In this document: positions 1-6,653 of the stretch, piece by piece | How positions within the stretch are numbered: position 1 is the first letter of the stretch | How the letters are laid out: each line of letters starts with the position of its first letter | Assembly: GCA_946615785.1 (NCBI GenBank) | Contig: CAMOIA010000027.1 | Coordinates: forward strand, 1-10,292 | DNA length: 10,292 bases | Reading direction: 5' to 3' | Source of the DNA: an uncultured Clostridia bacterium | GTDB taxonomy: Bacteria; Bacillota; Clostridia; Christensenellales; Aristaeellaceae | The notes under the pieces: generated by a model | Told to the model about the DNA's origin: nothing | The model's database searches: none | Seen by the model: the letters and a program-made list of their open reading frames with translations, nothing else | Program-made: the position numbers and the translations under genes

Positions 1-21
1 CGCGGGAAACCAGAAAAACCG

Positions 22-2397
22 TCAGGGACCGACCGCGCTGGAGGGGACAAAGCCGCGGACGGGCATCCCGTTCACCGTGGTCTCGACATACGCCCAGGCG
101 CTGCCGAGGTTGCAGGCGCAAAGCAGCGTGACTTCAGAGCCGGCGCTGAGGGAGAGCATCACCTCGGAGGAGCCGAGCGGGTCGCTGGTCAGGTTCACGG
201 CGCGGTTGAGCCGCACGGATTCCGGTGCGAACAGCAGGGTGTTCGCGGTGGGAAGCGCTCCGCTGAGACGGAAGGCGTTGATATAGCCTACGCGGATCTG
301 GCTGTTTTCATTGGTATAGAGCACCAGCATCCACTGGCCTTCAAAACCGGCCACCCACAGAGAGCGGTTGGTCGTGAGCACGGCGGTGCCGTTGTCAGAA
401 CGCCAGGCGGCGCTGCTGGGCGCGGAGTAGACCGGCAGGGTCTGCCCCTTGGAAAGCGTGACGGGGGTGAACTCCAGCATTTCCGTTCCCCTGCCGGCGG
501 TCGGAAGCGCGGTCGGCACGGCCGTCACGAAGAAATAGGACGGGGTCGTGGGCGCCGCGGTGGCTTTAGGCGTCGCGGTGGGCCTGGGGGTCGAGGTACG
601 GGGCGCGTGGAGCATGGAGGAATTGTTGTCGGAAAGGGACGAAGAGCGCGTCGTGGGCTTGACGGTGGGCTTTGCGGTCTGGGAATCATAATACCGGCGT
701 ACCGCGGCCTCGTCGTAAGCGGTAACGAGGGACGCGTGGATATAGCCGTATTTCCCGTTGCCGTAAAGCACATGGTACCACGTGTTGCCGGAGGCGTCGT
801 ACTGCATGCCGAACACGTTCAGGTACGTGCCGTAGCTCAGGCTGTCAATCACCGTGCTGTTGAATGTGGGCGCGGAGCGCACGTTGCACTTGTTCTTGGT
901 GGTCATGCCGGAGAAATTCACGGGGCTTTCGTAGCCGCCGGGCTCGATGGTGGGCGCGCTGGTTACGTTCCTTGTGGTGATCATGTCATAGCGGATAAAG
1001 CCCGTGCCGCCGTAGTAGCTGACAAGATACCATTTGATGTTGCCGTACCAGGTGCTGCCCTGCACCTGCACCTGCGTGCCGCGGATTTCGATGCGCTGGA
1101 TGGCGTCCCCGCCGGGGGTGACGCGCACGAGCACCTTGCTCATGGCGGTGTAGCCGACGAAAGCGTCGCTGTAGTCAATGCTGTAGCCCGGGGCGGCCGT
1201 CACACAGACCTGCGGCACGGCGGTGGGCGTGTAGGAAGCCAGAGATGATTCGATGATGTAGCCGTACGCGTTGGGCGCGTATTCCACGTAGCACCACAGG
1301 TTCATGTTCCGGCAGTAGGTCGTCGCGAGGACCTGCACCTGCGTTCCGTAGGGCAGGTTGCAGATGAGCGCGTTGGATTGGCCGGCGCCGGAGCGAACTT
1401 CTGCGCTGCTCACGCGCACGTACGCGCTGTAATTCACATAGTTCATCTGGCCCTCTGTCGGGATCACGCAGGGGACAGGGGTGGTCGTGGCGGGCACGGG
1501 GGTGATAATGGGAGTCGCGGTGATCAGGTCGCCGCGGATCCAGCCCTGCACATAGCCGCAGGTGCCAAAGTACCAGGTGGTGCCGCTGACGTTGACGGAG
1601 GAAGTCACTTCGAATACCGCGCCGCGGTTGACCTGCGTGATGACGGTGTTGGACATGCCGGGGCCGGTGCGTACGTTTGTGGAATCAAGGCGGACATAGC
1701 CTGTGAAGGTGACGGGCACCTGGGCGGGCAACGGCGTTTCCACGTCGATAAAGGAAAGGAAACCGCCGTGAATCCAGCCGGTGAAGCCGTTCATTTTGCC
1801 GTAATACCAGGTGATGCCGTCGGCTTTGCACCGCTGCTCAACGGTCACGCTCGTTCCCCTGTGCACCTGGGTGAAAGCCAGGTAGCTGTAGCCGGGGCCG
1901 GTGCGCACGTTCACGTTGTTCGTGGTCACGGTCGCTGCGGCGCGGTAAACCTCTGCCTGGAGCGGGATTTCCACACTGGCGGGCACATACAGATTGGGCG
2001 TGGGCGTAGCGCTCACAGGCGCTTCGCGGGTCTGCGTTTCAGGCGTGGGCGCAGCGCTTTCGGGAGTGCCCTGCGTCTGAGGATTGCCTGTCTGCGTGCC
2101 CGGGGTGGGCGTTGCGCCTTCGGGCTCGCCTGTCGGTGTTGTGGAGGCGGGCGTTTCACCGCCGCGGTTTCCCCTTTCGGGGGTGACGTTTTCGGGCACG
2201 TTTTCATTGCCGGGGGTCTCTTGTGTGTCGGATTCCGGATTCTGGGTTTCCGGTACCGCGCTCATATGGGTGACGGCGCCCGCTTCCAGTGCGCTCTTAA
2301 CAAGCTGGAAAGAAAGGCCGCCCTGCTTCGGCTGTGCCAGCGCTGCTGGCGTGAGCATCATAAGCAGGACCGTCAGAATCAAAAAATGTTTGCGCAT
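22..2397 (-). CDS. Secreted multi-SH3b-domain protein (791 aa)
   Basis: This is an exported protein built almost wholly from bacterial SH3 (SH3b) units, a fold that commonly binds peptidoglycan or other wall ligands. Residues 1-21 form a signal peptide (MRK start, Leu-rich core, cleavage expected after AALA). A Pro/Thr/Glu-rich spacer covers about 42-137. Five clear SH3b units follow at about 154-217, 230-294, 324-389, 412-474 and 494-560, with NVRTGPG, NVRTGPG, EVRSGAG, VLVRVTPGG and NVRSAP motifs and G(W/Y/F)I endings. A Ser/Thr/Pro-rich linker (562-637) precedes two weaker units at 640-712 and 717-790. No catalytic domain, transmembrane anchor or sortase motif is visible. I chose the ATG at 2395-2397 because the AAGGAGG site directly abuts the upstream in-frame ATG (2404-2406), which is too close, and lies 9 nt from the chosen one. 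Two promoters lie upstream. The SH3b architecture is seen; wall or surface binding is family knowledge; the exact ligand is unknown. Confidence 0.88.
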   Translation of the reverse strand: MRKHFLILTVLLMMLTPAALAQPKQGGLSFQLVKSALEAGAVTHMSAVPETQNPESDTQETPGNENVPENVTPERGNRGGETPASTTPTGEPEGATPTPGTQTGNPQTQGTPESAAPTPETQTREAPVSATPTPNLYVPASVEIPLQAEVYRAAATVTTNNVNVRTGPGYSYLAFTQVHRGTSVTVEQRCKADGITWYYGKMNGFTGWIHGGFLSFIDVETPLPAQVPVTFTGYVRLDSTNVRTGPGMSNTVITQVNRGAVFEVTSSVNVSGTTWYFGTCGYVQGWIRGDLITATPIITPVPATTTPVPCVIPTEGQMNYVNYSAYVRVSSAEVRSGAGQSNALICNLPYGTQVQVLATTYCRNMNLWCYVEYAPNAYGYIIESSLASYTPTAVPQVCVTAAPGYSIDYSDAFVGYTAMSKVLVRVTPGGDAIQRIEIRGTQVQVQGSTWYGNIKWYLVSYYGGTGFIRYDMITTRNVTSAPTIEPGGYESPVNFSGMTTKNKCNVRSAPTFNSTVIDSLSYGTYLNVFGMQYDASGNTWYHVLYGNGKYGYIHASLVTAYDEAAVRRYYDSQTAKPTVKPTTRSSSLSDNNSSMLHAPRTSTPRPTATPKATAAPTTPSYFFVTAVPTALPTAGRGTEMLEFTPVTLSKGQTLPVYSAPSSAAWRSDNGTAVLTTNRSLWVAGFEGQWMLVLYTNENSQIRVGYINAFRLSGALPTANTLLFAPESVRLNRAVNLTSDPLGSSEVMLSLSAGSEVTLLCACNLGSAWAYVETTVNGMPVRGFVPSSAVGP
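1996..2130 (-). repeat. Degenerate Pro/Thr-rich tandem repeat inside the SH3b protein linker
   Basis: The linker behind the signal peptide repeats a loose unit: GATPTPGTQT, then SAAPTPETQT, then SATPTP, separated by short Gly/Pro/Glu-rich stretches. The DNA shows matching imperfect repeats rich in ggcgtgggcg and gcgct. It is probably a flexible spacer that holds the SH3b units away from the membrane or wall, and a likely site of length variation between strains. Confidence 0.5.
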
Positions 2398-2406
2398 TGC
2401 GTTCAT

Positions 2407-2413
2407 CCTCCTT
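2407..2413 (-). promoter_or_regulatory. Ribosome binding site that decides the start of the 791-aa SH3b gene
   Basis: On the minus strand this is AAGGAGG. It touches the ATG at 2404-2406 (spacing 0) but lies 9 nt from the in-frame ATG at 2395-2397. The second ATG also gives a more typical signal peptide start (MRKHF), so it is preferred. Confidence 0.8.
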
Positions 2414-2447
2414 CGGCGTAGCGCCGATTGATGGCATGGTCAATTGC

Positions 2448-2475
2448 ATTATACCATATTTCCCGGCGGTTTGAA
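2448..2475 (-). promoter_or_regulatory. Proximal sigma-A promoter (extended -10) of the 791-aa SH3b gene
   Basis: The -10 box is a perfect TATAAT (2448-2453), preceded by TGG, which gives the extended -10 motif TGnTATAAT. A weak -35 box TTCAAA (2470-2475) sits at 16-nt spacing. Transcription would start near 2441 and leave a leader of about 44 nt with a good ribosome binding site. Confidence 0.65.
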
Positions 2476-2482
2476 CCCGGGA
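2461..2482. repeat. Inverted repeat between the two promoters
   Basis: The arms tcccgg (2461-2466) and ccggga (2477-2482) pair over 6 bp around a 10-base centre. The repeat overlaps the weak -35 region of the proximal promoter and lies just downstream of the distal -10 box. It could be an operator or a small hairpin in the longer transcript. No regulator can be named from the sequence. Confidence 0.4.
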
Positions 2483-2493
2483 GAGGCATCGAG

Positions 2494-2522
2494 ATTGTAA
2501 CAAAATGGCCGAAATGTGTCAA
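2494..2522 (-). promoter_or_regulatory. Distal sigma-A promoter of the 791-aa SH3b gene
   Basis: The -35 box TTGACA (2517-2522) is perfect and lies exactly 17 nt from a -10 box TACAAT (2494-2499), which differs from consensus at one position. It lies 26-54 nt beyond the GH31 stop codon. Its start would be near 2487, about 46 nt upstream of the proximal start, so the two promoters give leaders of different length. A weak GGCCG/CGGCC pairing around the -35 region, followed by ATTTT, might act as a poor terminator for the GH31 operon; I do not annotate it separately. Confidence 0.7.
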
Positions 2523-2547
2523 CCGGCCGTGGGGGGGAAGGGCGTGC

Positions 2548-4569
2548 TTATGCCTCGCGGGGAAAGGTCCTGTGCCGCAGGCCTTTTTCAAGGCTTACGT
2601 CCGCGGTGATCCCGTCGTCCTCATACCAGGTGATTTCGCCGTCGTGATCCCATCCGAGGACCGTCATTTCGTCGGTGTTTACAAGATGGCTGCGCTCCTC
2701 GGCACGGCAGAGGAAGGCGGCTTTGCCCCGCCGGATGAAGAGCGGGAAGGTGCCGTCTGGCATGTCGATCCAATGGTGCCCTTTTTCAAGGTGCGAAAGG
2801 GTGTATTGGGTATCGGACGCAAAGAGGACCATCAGCATGTCCTCGGGCAGGTATACATACCGTCCTTTGGCATGCGGGGCCAGAACGGGCGCTATCATGC
2901 AGCTTTCGCCCAGCATCAGCTGGTCTTCCACCGTTGGGGCGTGAGGGTCGAGCGGATAATCAAAGCAGAGCGGCCTGAAGAGCATGCCGTCCTGCAGGAT
3001 GGCGCGCATCATTTCGCTGTACAGGAAAGGCAGGAGCGCGTAGCGCACGCGCACCGCGTCGCGCATCTGCCGCCAGTTTGAAAAGCGGTAGATTTCCTGT
3101 TCGCGCGTGTGAAGGGCGCTGTGGTTGCGCATGAGCGGGGTGAAGGCGCCAAGCTGCAGCCACCGAAGGAGCAGTTCCTCTTCCGTATCGGCTCCGAAGC
3201 CGCCGATATCCGCGCCGCAGTAGATAAATCCGGCCATGTTCAGGCTCGGCAGCATGCGAAGGTGCAGCGCCAGGTGGCTCCACCAGGAAAAATTGTCGCC
3301 CATCCATACCCCGCTTTCACGGTGTGTGCCGATGAAGGACGAACGCGTGAACAAAAGCATGCGCCTGTCCGGCGCAAAGCGCCGCATTCCCTCCGCCGCG
3401 GCCTTGGTCATCATGGCCCCGTAGAGGTTATGCACCCGGTCGTGCCGCACGGTTTTTCCGTTCATGCTGTGGAAAAAGCGGCGGTAATCGTCCATGCTGT
3501 TCTTGATGCCGTTGACCGCGCCGATCAGCTTGAAGGAGGCGTCGTGCGCCTTTAATTCGCCCTTCATGGCGGCAAGCGCGCCGTAGGCGTCCTCCAGGCC
3601 TTCGGGGCTGTAGAAAAGCGCGGGTTCGTTCATGTCGTTCCAGAAGCCGTCGACGCCGCTTTCCAGCATCGCAAAGTACTGTTCGCCGAACCACGTCCGG
3701 ACCTCTTCCCGCAGAAAATCGGGAAAAGCGGAAAGCCCCGGCCAGACGGCGGCGAGGAAAACGCTCCCGTCCTCTTTCCGGCAGAAATAGCCGTTTTTAA
3801 GTCCTTCGGCATAAACGGGGTCGTTTTCATCGGCCTTGACGCCCGCGTCGATGATCGGGATCAGGTGCAGTCCGTCCGCTTTGACCCTGTCGCAAAGCCC
3901 TTTCAGATCCGGAATGGCGGCTTTGTTCACCGTGAAATCGCGGAAGGCGTCCATATAGTCGATGTCCAGACAGATGCCGTCCAGGGGAATGTGCTTTTCC
4001 CGGTGGCATCTGGCGACGGTCTTTACGTCTTCCTCGCTGGCGTAGCCCCAGCGGCTCTGGATATAGCCAAGCGCCCAGCGCGGCGGGATATAGCTGCGGC
4101 CCGTCAGACGGCGGAACTGTCTGCACAGGTCGATCGCGGAAAAGGCGTCGTCCTCAGGCGTGATGATGTACAGGTCAAAATCGCCGTTTTCGCTTTCGAT
4201 GCGCATCGTGTCCGCATCCGTAAAGCCCAGGTCCCAGGTCACGCGACCCGGGTCGTCAAGGTAGAGCGCAAAGGGAGCCGCGCAGAGGACCAGGAGCAGG
4301 TTATGGCTCGCGTAGAGGCTCTGCCGGTCCTCCGTGTGGTTGAATTCGTCGCTGTTCCAGCTCTGGTAGCGTCGGCCCCTGCGGTTGATGGGGCCGACGT
4401 TCTCGCCAAGCCCCATGATCAGATCGTCCTTTGCAAGCGCCATGGAGAGGGTGACGGCTTTTTCGGCCCGGCTGACTTCAAGAAAAGGAACGCCGTCCTG
4501 TTCTTTGGGCAGGTCCAGAGAGACGGCGCCGGTTTGAAGGGGACATCCAAATGCATAGCGTCGGATCAT
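2548..4569 (-). CDS. GH31 alpha-glucosidase, cytoplasmic (673 aa)
   Basis: This is a glycoside hydrolase family 31 enzyme that removes terminal alpha-linked glucose with retention of configuration. It has no signal peptide, so it should act in the cytoplasm on imported oligosaccharides. An N-terminal beta-sandwich (about 1-155) precedes the (beta/alpha)8 barrel. The nucleophile is D312 in GFWNDMNEP, and the likely acid/base is D425 in VWMGDN. R409 (FTRSS), GADIGGF (452-458) and H483 (RNH) complete the sugar pocket. Beta domains follow from about 525 and end with a YEDDG motif. From memory, length and sequence closely match the Blautia obeum enzyme Ro-alphaG1 (663 aa), with all key residues offset by five. 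W174 in QSRWGY matches its W169, which favours alpha-1,6 links such as isomaltose, so isomaltose preference is inferred. The start has AGGAG at 8-nt spacing and lies 22 nt behind the NlpC/P60 stop, making it the last gene of its operon. No transporter or sugar regulator is nearby. Confidence 0.93.
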   Translation of the reverse strand: MIRRYAFGCPLQTGAVSLDLPKEQDGVPFLEVSRAEKAVTLSMALAKDDLIMGLGENVGPINRRGRRYQSWNSDEFNHTEDRQSLYASHNLLLVLCAAPFALYLDDPGRVTWDLGFTDADTMRIESENGDFDLYIITPEDDAFSAIDLCRQFRRLTGRSYIPPRWALGYIQSRWGYASEEDVKTVARCHREKHIPLDGICLDIDYMDAFRDFTVNKAAIPDLKGLCDRVKADGLHLIPIIDAGVKADENDPVYAEGLKNGYFCRKEDGSVFLAAVWPGLSAFPDFLREEVRTWFGEQYFAMLESGVDGFWNDMNEPALFYSPEGLEDAYGALAAMKGELKAHDASFKLIGAVNGIKNSMDDYRRFFHSMNGKTVRHDRVHNLYGAMMTKAAAEGMRRFAPDRRMLLFTRSSFIGTHRESGVWMGDNFSWWSHLALHLRMLPSLNMAGFIYCGADIGGFGADTEEELLLRWLQLGAFTPLMRNHSALHTREQEIYRFSNWRQMRDAVRVRYALLPFLYSEMMRAILQDGMLFRPLCFDYPLDPHAPTVEDQLMLGESCMIAPVLAPHAKGRYVYLPEDMLMVLFASDTQYTLSHLEKGHHWIDMPDGTFPLFIRRGKAAFLCRAEERSHLVNTDEMTVLGWDHDGEITWYEDDGITADVSLEKGLRHRTFPREA

Positions 4570-4591
4570 TCACGTATCTCCTGTATTTTCA

Positions 4592-5422
4592 TCACCTGGA
4601 CCAGCGCACCCATTCCAGATGGTGGTCGGTGGCGGTGGAGTAGAGGGTCAGGTTATACCCTTCGAATTTGATCACGTAGTGCGCGGAATGGTCTTCGTTC
4701 ATCATCATGTCGTCCACGTTGTCTTCCGGCGCGTCCAGAAGGCTCACCATCACGCCGCCGTCCGTCGGGAGGGCCCAGGGCTTGTACGTGCGCACGTAGT
4801 CCTGGTAGCGTTCGTAATAGTCCTCGTTGGAGGAGCAGTGGATCATGAGCGGATAGTCCATCAGGCGCTGAAGCTTCTGCGGCACGGTATCGCGCGTCCA
4901 GCCGAAGGAGCGCAGCGTTCCGATGTACATCATGATATGGTAGCCGCCGCTTGCGTGCTGGATGCACAGAAGGTCGCCCGGAATCAGGTACTGGCTCACG
5001 TACTCCGCCGGCACGCCGTAGGTGACGGGAATGTACAGTTCGCCCGAAATGCTCCTGTTCAGGAGCGCCGAAATGGAAGGATGCTGTCCGCGGCCGTCCT
5101 GCTTCATCACCCATTTGGTGAAGCCGGCACAGTCAAAGCCGCCGACGTAGGTCAGATCCTTTTTGTAATAGGTGGAGGACTGCCAGGCCTTGATGCCGTT
5201 GCCGATGGCGTCGTAATTGCTGCCGCCGAAAAAGTAGGGGCAGCCCAGGGGGAACCGCGGGGCGATGTCCGCGCCGGTCATGCGGTTGTACTGCGCAAGG
5301 AAGGGATTGCCCTCCTCGAGCATGGAAAGGGCGATATCCAGCACCGGATCCCGTTCGAGCGCATGGGCGCAGGGCATGGCAAGCAGCAGGAGGATGGAAA
5401 GGAGCAGGGCGGTTTTTCGCAT
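4592..5422 (-). CDS. Secreted NlpC/P60-like cysteine peptidase or amidase (276 aa)
   Basis: This is an exported protein with the core of an NlpC/P60 papain-like enzyme, a family that cuts peptide bonds in peptidoglycan stems, often D-Glu-(meso)DAP. Residues 1-21 are a signal peptide (cleavage after AHA; C18 is not in a lipobox). PYFFGG (62-67) matches the PYxxGG motif before the catalytic cysteine, C98 in GGFDCAGF. The motif GDLL (149-152) followed by H162 in HIMMYIG gives the catalytic histidine. The third polar residue is unclear; H195 or N199 in MIHCSSN are candidates. About 28 residues separate PYFFGG from FDCAGF, longer than usual, and a tail of some 75 residues with an acidic, Met-rich patch (DNVDDMMMNED) follows the core. 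There is no SH3 domain. An open frame continues upstream inside the aminotransferase gene, but the AAGGAGG at 7-nt spacing and the signal peptide fix the start at 5422. Enzyme activity and substrate are inferred. Confidence 0.8.
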   Translation of the reverse strand: MRKTALLLSILLLLAMPCAHALERDPVLDIALSMLEEGNPFLAQYNRMTGADIAPRFPLGCPYFFGGSNYDAIGNGIKAWQSSTYYKKDLTYVGGFDCAGFTKWVMKQDGRGQHPSISALLNRSISGELYIPVTYGVPAEYVSQYLIPGDLLCIQHASGGYHIMMYIGTLRSFGWTRDTVPQKLQRLMDYPLMIHCSSNEDYYERYQDYVRTYKPWALPTDGGVMVSLLDAPEDNVDDMMMNEDHSAHYVIKFEGYNLTLYSTATDHHLEWVRWSR

Positions 5423-5424
5423 GG

Positions 5425-6594
5425 TCAGGCCTCCTTCAGGATTCCGCTGTTTTCGATGGCGGCGAGCGCCTGGGCGATTTTTTCCGGCGGCAGCACCAGC
5501 GCAAAGCGCACATACCCTTCGCCGTGCGGCCCGAAGGACGCGCCGGGGGTGCACAGCACGCCCGCACGCTCGAGCAGATCCATGCAGAACGCCATGCTGC
5601 TCTGATAGTGCGCGGGGATGGGCGCCCAGACGAACATGCTGCCCTTCGCGTCCGGAATGTCCCAGCCGATGCGCCTTGCGCCGCCGCACAGCGCGTTTCG
5701 CCTCTCTTCATACAGGCGGCATTGCGCCTTTACCGAATCCAGGGGGCCCGTCAGCGCGGCGACGGCCGCCTTCTGGATGGGAATAAACATGCCGAAGTCG
5801 ATCTGGCTGCGCAGAAGCTTTGACGCGTCTACGATGTCCCTGCGGCCCACCAGGAAGGAAATGCGCGCTCCCGTCACGTTGAAGGATTTGGAAAGGCTGA
5901 AAAACTCGGCCCCGACTTCCTTCGCGCCTTCGTGCGCAAGGAAGCTGCCGCCATGGTTGCCGTCGTAAATGATATCGCTGTACGCGTTGTCGTGAATGAT
6001 GATCACGTCGTACTTCCTGGCCCAGGCGATGAGCTTTTCATAGGTATCAGGCGCCGCGACGGAGCCGACGGGATTGGCCGGCAGGCTCACGAAGATCGCC
6101 TTGGCCTTTCTCGCGGTTTCTTCGGGGATGGCGTCCGGGTCCGGCAGGAAGCCGTTTTCCTTTTTCAGGGGATACCACGCGCACGCGGCGCCGGAGAGCT
6201 GTACGCCGGCCCTGAACACCGGGTAGCACGGGTCGGGAAGCAGCACGGTGTCTCCCTCGTCGCAAAGCGCCATGCACACGTGGCCGACGCCCTCCTGCGT
6301 TCCGTAGCAGCTCATGACCTCGTCTGGCGAAAGGGAGACGCCGTAGCGCCTGCGGTAATAATCCACGACCGCCTGTTTGAGTTCCGGCAGGTCCTGCAGG
6401 CTGTATTTCCAGCTGGCGGGATCCTTTGCGCTTTCCGTCAGCGCGTCCACGATGTGCTTTGGCGGCGCGAAATCGGGCGTGCCGATGCTCATGTTGTAAA
6501 CGCTGCGGCCTTCTTTTTCAAGGGATTTTTTCTTTTCGTTCAGCGAGGCGAAGATTTCTTCGCCGAAAAGGTCAAGCCTTTTTGAAAGCGGCAT
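5425..6594 (-). CDS. PLP-dependent class I/II aminotransferase, LL-diaminopimelate aminotransferase-like (389 aa)
   Basis: This is a fold-type I pyridoxal-phosphate aminotransferase, cytoplasmic and of normal length. K236 in SLSKSFN is the Schiff-base lysine. N174 (PANPVG), D202 and Y205 (HDNAYSD), R244 (TGARI) and the substrate-carboxylate arginine R363 (YVRF) are all in place. By overall sequence it resembles the shorter DapL type found in Clostridia and methanogens, for example in PDPCYPVFRAG, ENGFLPDPDAIPE and HDNAYSDI. DapL makes LL-2,6-diaminopimelate from tetrahydrodipicolinate and glutamate, for lysine and peptidoglycan. It departs from DapL at usually strict places: NPTG is NPVG and TGWRIG is TGARIS, so another amino acid may be the substrate. 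The start has AAAGGAG at 7-nt spacing. It is the first gene of a unit with the NlpC/P60 and GH31 genes. Just upstream sits the terminator of the SH3b gene, with no clear promoter between them. Aminotransferase: confident; DapL activity: uncertain. Confidence 0.9.
   Translation of the reverse strand: MPLSKRLDLFGEEIFASLNEKKKSLEKEGRSVYNMSIGTPDFAPPKHIVDALTESAKDPASWKYSLQDLPELKQAVVDYYRRRYGVSLSPDEVMSCYGTQEGVGHVCMALCDEGDTVLLPDPCYPVFRAGVQLSGAACAWYPLKKENGFLPDPDAIPEETARKAKAIFVSLPANPVGSVAAPDTYEKLIAWARKYDVIIIHDNAYSDIIYDGNHGGSFLAHEGAKEVGAEFFSLSKSFNVTGARISFLVGRRDIVDASKLLRSQIDFGMFIPIQKAAVAALTGPLDSVKAQCRLYEERRNALCGGARRIGWDIPDAKGSMFVWAPIPAHYQSSMAFCMDLLERAGVLCTPGASFGPHGEGYVRFALVLPPEKIAQALAAIENSGILKEA
5430..5436 (-). 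promoter_or_regulatory. Ribosome binding site of the NlpC/P60 gene, inside the aminotransferase 3' end
   Basis: On the minus strand this is AAGGAGG, 7 nt before the ATG at 5420-5422. It lies within the last codons of the aminotransferase gene, whose stop codon is 2 nt before that ATG. The layout suggests translational coupling and rules out the longer in-frame start at 5689. Confidence 0.85.
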
Positions 6595-6601
6595 ATTTTG
6601 G

Positions 6602-6608
6602 CTCCTTT
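6602..6608 (-). promoter_or_regulatory. Ribosome binding site of the aminotransferase gene, next to a terminator
   Basis: On the minus strand this is AAAGGAG, 7 nt before the ATG. Only four bases separate it from the T-run of the upstream intrinsic terminator, which is unusually close. Confidence 0.85.
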
Positions 6609-6611
6609 ATT

Positions 6612-6641
6612 CAAAAAAAGAACGCTGCCGAAGCAGCGTTC
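6612..6641 (-). terminator. Intrinsic terminator of the 412-aa SH3b gene
   Basis: A perfect 9-bp stem (arms 6620-6628 and 6633-6641, GAACGCTGC with GCAGCGTTC on the minus strand) closes on a TTCG loop with a C-G closing pair, the very stable UUCG tetraloop. Seven T residues follow (6613-6619). It begins 12 nt after the stop codon of the SH3b gene. Rho-independent termination on the minus strand is strongly expected. It also lies in the 5' region of the aminotransferase gene. Confidence 0.92.
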
Positions 6642-6653
6642 GGGATCAACGGA

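Noticed and set aside
1996..2130. Possible minisatellite or CRISPR-like repeat
   Set aside because: The repeats are imperfect, in frame and encode a Pro/Thr linker; there are no uniform spacers or cas genes.
1378..2421. A 347-residue open frame on the plus strand, opposite the 791-aa SH3b gene
   Set aside because: Composition is Gly/His/Ala-rich shadow sequence with no recognisable motif, and the minus-strand frame has clear SH3b units.
2465..2482. GGGTTCAAACC on the minus strand, resembling a tRNA T-arm or an attachment site
   Set aside because: The flanking bases do not form the 5-bp T stem with a 7-base loop, no other tRNA arm is present, and there is no integrase nearby. It is better explained as an inverted repeat in a promoter region.
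4619..5605. A 328-residue open frame on the plus strand across the NlpC/P60 gene
   Set aside because: Shadow composition, no motif, and the minus strand holds two well supported genes with coupled start and stop.
5423..5689. Extended N-terminus of the NlpC/P60 frame, starting inside the aminotransferase gene
   Set aside because: The extension is Arg-rich shadow sequence from the aminotransferase; the ribosome binding site at 5430-5436 and the signal peptide fix the start at 5422.
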